The notes under the pieces are model-generated. The model searched no databases and had not been told where the DNA came from. It saw nothing but the letters and a program-made list of their open reading frames with translations. The translations under genes and the position numbers were made by a program. Below are positions 14,088 to 16,948 of a stretch of 16,948 nucleotides of DNA, piece after piece. Each line of letters begins with the position of its first letter. The first letter of the stretch is position 1. Source of the stretch: Methanomicrobiales archaeon (lineage in GTDB: Archaea > Halobacteriota > Syntropharchaeia > Alkanophagales > Methanospirareceae); NCBI GenBank assembly GCA_003160755.1, contig QEXZ01000003.1, positions 1 through 16,948 of the forward strand. Reading direction: 5' to 3'.

Positions 14088-14670
14088 GAAGGTAGGAAAA
14101 AATGTGTTTCTTTACGGAAAGGTGGAAATAGGGAGGAACAGTGTGATACAGGACAATGTTATAATTGGAAGTTCTGACGATGGGACAATTGAAATAGGTG
14201 AAAACGCAATAATAAGAAGCGGCACCGTGATATATTCAGGTGTTAAGATTGGAAAGAATCTTAGAACAGGGCATAATATATTGATTAGAGAGAATACAGA
14301 AATAGGAGATGATGTTTTGGTTGGAACAAATTCTGTTGTTGATGGGAATTGTAAAATCGGAAGTAGGGTGCGTATTCAGACAAATGTTTATATTACCACA
14401 TATACGGTAATAGAGGATGATGTGTTTATGGGTCCGTGTGCCGTCACAACAAATGACAAATATATGATGTATGGAGGTGCAGAGCTCAAAGGGCCGATAA
14501 TAAAGAAAGGAGCGAAAATAGGAGCGAATTCAACAATATTACCTGGAATTGTAGTCGGAGAAGGTGCGATTATAGGCGCTGGCTCGGTTGTAACGAAAGA
14601 TGTGAAAAACAAAGAAGTTGTTGCAGGAGTGCCCATAAAAGTATTAAGGAGGAAAAAACAACATGATTAA
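14074..14670 (+). CDS. Left-handed beta-helix N-acetyltransferase (WbpD-like)
   Basis: The 198-residue protein is built almost wholly of hexapeptide repeats, e.g. IGRNSVIQDNVIIG, IGENAIIRSGTVIYSGVKIG and IGANSTILPGIVVGEGAIIGAG, forming a left-handed beta-helix trimer that uses acetyl-CoA. A loop (TNDKYMMYGGAEL, about 127-139) interrupts the coils, as in WbpD/WlbB-type enzymes that acetylate the 3-amino group of UDP-GlcNAc3NA. The gene overlaps the WbpE-like aminotransferase by 14 bases. The strong GGAGGT at 14063-14068 sits five bases before ATG 14074 and decides that start over the in-frame ATG 14080. The end overlaps the dehydrogenase remnant by 8 bases. The setting makes the diacetamido-uronic acid route the best reading. 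Confidence 0.92.
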   Translation: MLMSEKVGKNVFLYGKVEIGRNSVIQDNVIIGSSDDGTIEIGENAIIRSGTVIYSGVKIGKNLRTGHNILIRENTEIGDDVLVGTNSVVDGNCKIGSRVRIQTNVYITTYTVIEDDVFMGPCAVTTNDKYMMYGGAELKGPIIKKGAKIGANSTILPGIVVGEGAIIGAGSVVTKDVKNKEVVAGVPIKVLRRKKQHD

Positions 14671-15190
14671 AGTTGGTGTAATAGGTGTCGGAACAATGGG
14701 TAAACATCATGCAAGGGTTTACGCCGGATTATCAGATGTAGAACTTGTAGGTGTTGTGATCGATTTAGCAACTCATGATATTGACCTTATCAGATATTTA
14801 ACAAATTCGGGATTTAAGAAAATATACAGTCTAACGTCAAAGAATATTTCTAAAAATGAAAATTTTGCAATTTTATCTTTTGAGATGAAAAATGGTGTTT
14901 TGACGCATATAACTACTAATTGGCTAACGCCGTTTAAAATATGAGAGATAAATATCGCTACAAAGGAGAAATTTATAAAAGGATTGTTTATCGACCAAAA
15001 AGTATTTGAATACAGTAAATATAAAGAAGATGGTTCGTACGTGGTAAAGGAGCTAAGTGGCTCATTTGGTGAGCCTTTAAAGATTGAGTTGGAGGCATTT
15101 TTAAGAGCAGTTAGAAATGATGAAGAGCCGCCGATCACTGGTGAAGATGGTCTAAAAGCTTTAGAAGTGGCGATTGAATGCTTAAAATAG
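14663..15190 (+). pseudogene. Gfo/Idh/MocA (WbpB-like) dehydrogenase, deleted and stopped
   Basis: The frame starts as a normal NAD-dependent sugar dehydrogenase: MIKVGVIGVGTMGKHHARVY (GxGxxG, residues 5-10) and VELVGVV. It then jumps at about residue 32 into IDLATHDIDLIRYLTNSGFK, which belongs well into the C-terminal domain in intact members. About 130 residues are missing, including the rest of the Rossmann fold and the EKP catalytic-loop region. A second lesion is the TGA at 14942-14944. The same frame continues past it without shift (EINIATKEKFIKGLFIDQKV to LKALEVAIECLK, stop 15188-15190), so one codon (probably Arg) became a stop. With both defects the product cannot work. The gene has a strong AAGGAGG ribosome site and would be the WbpB partner of the two genes before it. 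Confidence 0.9.
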
Positions 15191-15200
15191 GAGATGAAAG

Positions 15201-15248
15201 ATGAGAATACACATGTTAAATCCATCATTTTGCGAGGTCTTAACATGA
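15201..15248 (+). pseudogene. N-terminal stub of a radical SAM-like gene
   Basis: After TAGGAGATGAAAG, an ATG seven bases from GGAG opens MRIHMLNPSFCEVLT and stops at TGA 15246-15248. The first 13 residues resemble the start of B12-type radical SAM proteins of archaeal glycan loci (compare MKIYLLNPPF of the intact one at 6001). It breaks off just before the next GT4 start. It probably records a deletion joining the head of one gene to the next; it is very short, so chance cannot be ruled out. Confidence 0.35.
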
Positions 15249-16432
15249 ATATTGTAGACATTTGTATAATTAGCCCGTCTTTACTCGAAGCGGGAACAAA
15301 AAGGGGGGGTGGCATTGAAGAAATAGATTATCAGGTCGCCATTCAGTTATCTAAGTATTTTAATGTGGTTATACTAAGTCCTGTTTACAAAAAATATTGC
15401 AAAACCATACGTATAAATGAGCGATTCTCTATTGAACAAGTTTATTTCCCTGCCGTAAAAAATTATCCGCTTAGATCTACGTTGGAAGTGTACAGGATTC
15501 TTTTTTTAATACATATTTATTCGTGTTTAACAGCAATGAAGATGATGACTTTAAGAAGGAAAAAACTAAAGCTAGTCATAGTACATAATGGACTGCCAGG
15601 TTTTTTATCCACACTATTAGCAAAAATAATGAAGATAAAAATAATATACTCAGAGGGAAATACCTATCCATGGATCAGTCCTTATCTCACTCCGGCGAAG
15701 AGGACATTACCCCAAAAATTTATGTACATCCTCAATCTCAATACTGGTAAACTGATATGCAAACTCTCCGATTGCATACGAACTCAAAGCAACTCCATAA
15801 GGGGTGGCATGATTAATTTTGGTATCGACCCGGCAAAAATCCATGTAATAAGCGGCGGTGTGGATGTGAATATGCTCAAGCTAATTAGTAAAATGAACCA
15901 TCAATGTGACTCCATAAGAGTAGGGTTTATAGGTCGATTAACTGATGAAAAAGGAGTTCCGCTGCTTTTAGACGTAGTTCAGGCGGCGAGGAGGGAGCTA
16001 CCTAATGTCCGGTTTATAATAATGGGTGATGGCCCGTACAAACAATATTTCTCAAATTTACCTAATGTTGAACATTTAGGTTGGGTACCAAGGGATGAGC
16101 TCGATCTGTGGTTATCAATGGTTCAGATAGCCTTATTTTTTCAAAAAGAGTTGGGTTTGGCAGAACTTGAAGCTATGGCATCAGGAAAAGTAATAGTCGC
16201 ATGCGACGTTGGTGAAATATCTCAAACCATAAAGTATTTAGAAAATGGAATCCTCTGTACTCCAGATGCAGGGTCTTATATCAATGCAATTAAACTCTTA
16301 TGCGAAGATCCTTCCTTAATCGAGAGCTTATCAAGAAAAGCTCGAGAAACCGCGGTTGAGTACTTTGACTGGGATGTTATTGGTCGTGAGTGGTTTTCTC
16401 TGTGCATAGCGTGCTTAAAAGAGGAGGTGTAA
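15245..16432 (+). CDS. GT4 family glycosyltransferase
   Basis: This is a GT-B glycosyltransferase of about 395 residues. The acceptor domain begins MNIVDICIISPSLLEAG, with a glycine-rich loop TKRGGGIEEIDYQVA and a hydrophobic stretch near residues 72-90 (YRILFLIHIYSCL) that may touch the membrane. The donor domain has VISGGVDVNML, IRVGFIGRLTDEKGVPLLLD, FIIMGDGPYK and the ELGLAELEAMASGK motif with E-x7-E at about 302-315. The frame is open from ATG 15194, but that start has no spaced ribosome site and adds 17 residues unlike the family. ATG 15245 has GAGGT six bases upstream and gives a typical start. It ends in GAGGAGGTGTAA, which doubles as the ribosome site of the next gene. Confidence 0.9.
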   Translation: MNIVDICIISPSLLEAGTKRGGGIEEIDYQVAIQLSKYFNVVILSPVYKKYCKTIRINERFSIEQVYFPAVKNYPLRSTLEVYRILFLIHIYSCLTAMKMMTLRRKKLKLVIVHNGLPGFLSTLLAKIMKIKIIYSEGNTYPWISPYLTPAKRTLPQKFMYILNLNTGKLICKLSDCIRTQSNSIRGGMINFGIDPAKIHVISGGVDVNMLKLISKMNHQCDSIRVGFIGRLTDEKGVPLLLDVVQAARRELPNVRFIIMGDGPYKQYFSNLPNVEHLGWVPRDELDLWLSMVQIALFFQKELGLAELEAMASGKVIVACDVGEISQTIKYLENGILCTPDAGSYINAIKLLCEDPSLIESLSRKARETAVEYFDWDVIGREWFSLCIACLKEEV

Positions 16433-16438
16433 GTTAAA

Positions 16439-16948
16439 GTGAATATAGCAATCATTGGAAATCCTGTTACAAATGTTAGTTCAGGGAAATTTCTTCTCAA
16501 GTTTTCTAAAGTAATCAGCAAAATAGCTCAGGAAGTATATATAATAAATGATGGAGAAATAGATATCGAAAATAGAAAAATACATGTCATCGGAACAACA
16601 CGTTTTGTTAGAAAAATAGAAAGTATCAAGAGATCGAATCTTACAGCTTTATTAGGTTTTTTAATGGCACAATTTGGATTTACCATTGGATTAGTTAGAT
16701 ACACTAAGAAAGTTGATGTTGTTTTTGTTTTTCCTATTATAATGTTTGTTCCAGTCCTGTTTGCAAAAATTATGGGAAAGAAAATTTTCTTATACGAAGC
16801 TCAAGACATTTATTCTGAGTATTCTAAATCCGGACTTATTGCAAGACTTAAGTTTTTCGTGTTATGGAGTACTAGAAAAATAGTATTAGACTTAACAGAT
16901 TATATTATAGTAGAAGGTAAGAGCATTATTTATCAAAATCGCATCGAA
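16439..16948 (+). CDS. Glycosyltransferase-like protein, N-terminal part (runs off window)
   Basis: A GTG at 16439 follows GAGGAGGTGT (16421-16430) by eight bases and opens a frame with no stop through to the right edge, 170 codons. It begins MNIAIIGNPVTNVSSGKFLL and continues with FVFPIIMFVPVLFAKIMGKK and LYEAQDIYSEYSKSG (about residues 118-132). The alternation of strands and helices, the central hydrophobic segment and the EAQD phrase where GT4 enzymes often have an acidic or histidine acceptor loop point to the N-terminal acceptor domain of a GT-B glycosyltransferase. The donor half lies outside the window, so the family is not certain. It is AT-rich and codirectional with the operon. Confidence 0.65.
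   Translation, partial: MNIAIIGNPVTNVSSGKFLLKFSKVISKIAQEVYIINDGEIDIENRKIHVIGTTRFVRKIESIKRSNLTALLGFLMAQFGFTIGLVRYTKKVDVVFVFPIIMFVPVLFAKIMGKKIFLYEAQDIYSEYSKSGLIARLKFFVLWSTRKIVLDLTDYIIVEGKSIIYQNRIE

Noticed and set aside
14942..14944. TGA read as selenocysteine or another recoded residue
   Set aside because: The position would normally hold an Arg-like residue of a Gfo/Idh protein, no catalytic role is expected there, no obvious stem-loop follows, and the gene already carries a large deletion. A nonsense mutation or sequencing error is simpler.
14773..15315. 180-residue minus-strand reading frame
   Set aside because: It is antisense to the dehydrogenase remnant and the GT4 start, has no ribosome site and no recognisable motif; the plus strand shows family sequence throughout.
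1..16948. tRNA or rRNA genes
   Set aside because: No cloverleaf-like segments with T-loop GTTCRA motifs or rRNA-like stretches were noticed in the few non-coding gaps.

Overview
The window looks like part of a surface-polysaccharide or glycoprotein-glycan locus from an archaeon, probably a methane- or alkane-metabolising Halobacteriota/Euryarchaeota lineage. The reasons are a DUF1616 protein at the left edge, a dolichyl-phosphate-type GT2 with two C-terminal membrane helices, a TIGR04076 protein, a remnant of an F420-dehydrogenase beta-subunit-like gene, TATA-like boxes and GGAGGTGAT-type ribosome sites. The lineage is inferred from protein style only; no rRNA, tRNA or core metabolic gene is present to fix it.

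Layout. (1) Positions 1-1209 are mostly minus strand: the start of a DUF1616 gene, an AT-rich divergent promoter region, a frameshifted remnant on the plus strand, and a CPBP/CAAX-type membrane protease. (2) Positions 1210-2010 hold at least four broken plus-strand gene pieces: a proline-rich membrane-anchor tail, a short RYWRKGLRNG-type N-terminus, a winged-helix C-terminus ending over an 11-bp triple repeat, and the first 68 codons of a GT2. (3) From 2057 to the right edge every gene is on the plus strand, mostly with 4-bp ATGA overlaps. In order they are: GT2 polyprenyl-phosphate glycosyltransferase, UDP-HexNAc 2-epimerase, TIGR04076 protein, GT4, HicB and HicA, a B12-type radical SAM enzyme, a WbpG-like N-acetyl-sugar amidotransferase, GT4, an NTF_5-like nucleotidyltransferase, a thymidylate-kinase-like protein, GT4, a truncated FrhB-like piece, a DegT aminotransferase, a left-handed-beta-helix acetyltransferase, a doubly broken Gfo/Idh dehydrogenase, GT4, and a GT4-like gene cut by the window end.

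How the genes fit together. The dehydrogenase, aminotransferase, acetyltransferase and 2-epimerase match the Wbp-type route from UDP-GlcNAcA to UDP-2,3-diacetamido-uronic acids. The amidotransferase would then make the amidino derivative (ManNAc3NAmA type). The GT4 enzymes would add sugars to a lipid-linked glycan started by the GT2. The dehydrogenase step is visibly dead here (internal deletion plus an in-frame stop), and the HisH/HisF-type partners expected for the amidotransferase are absent from the window.

The main theme beyond routine annotation is locus decay and remodelling: several truncated genes joined at abrupt junctions, an AT-rich inserted-looking block at about 7.7-11.65 kb, and a HicBA toxin-antitoxin pair stitched by overlapping start/stop codons into the glycan operon.
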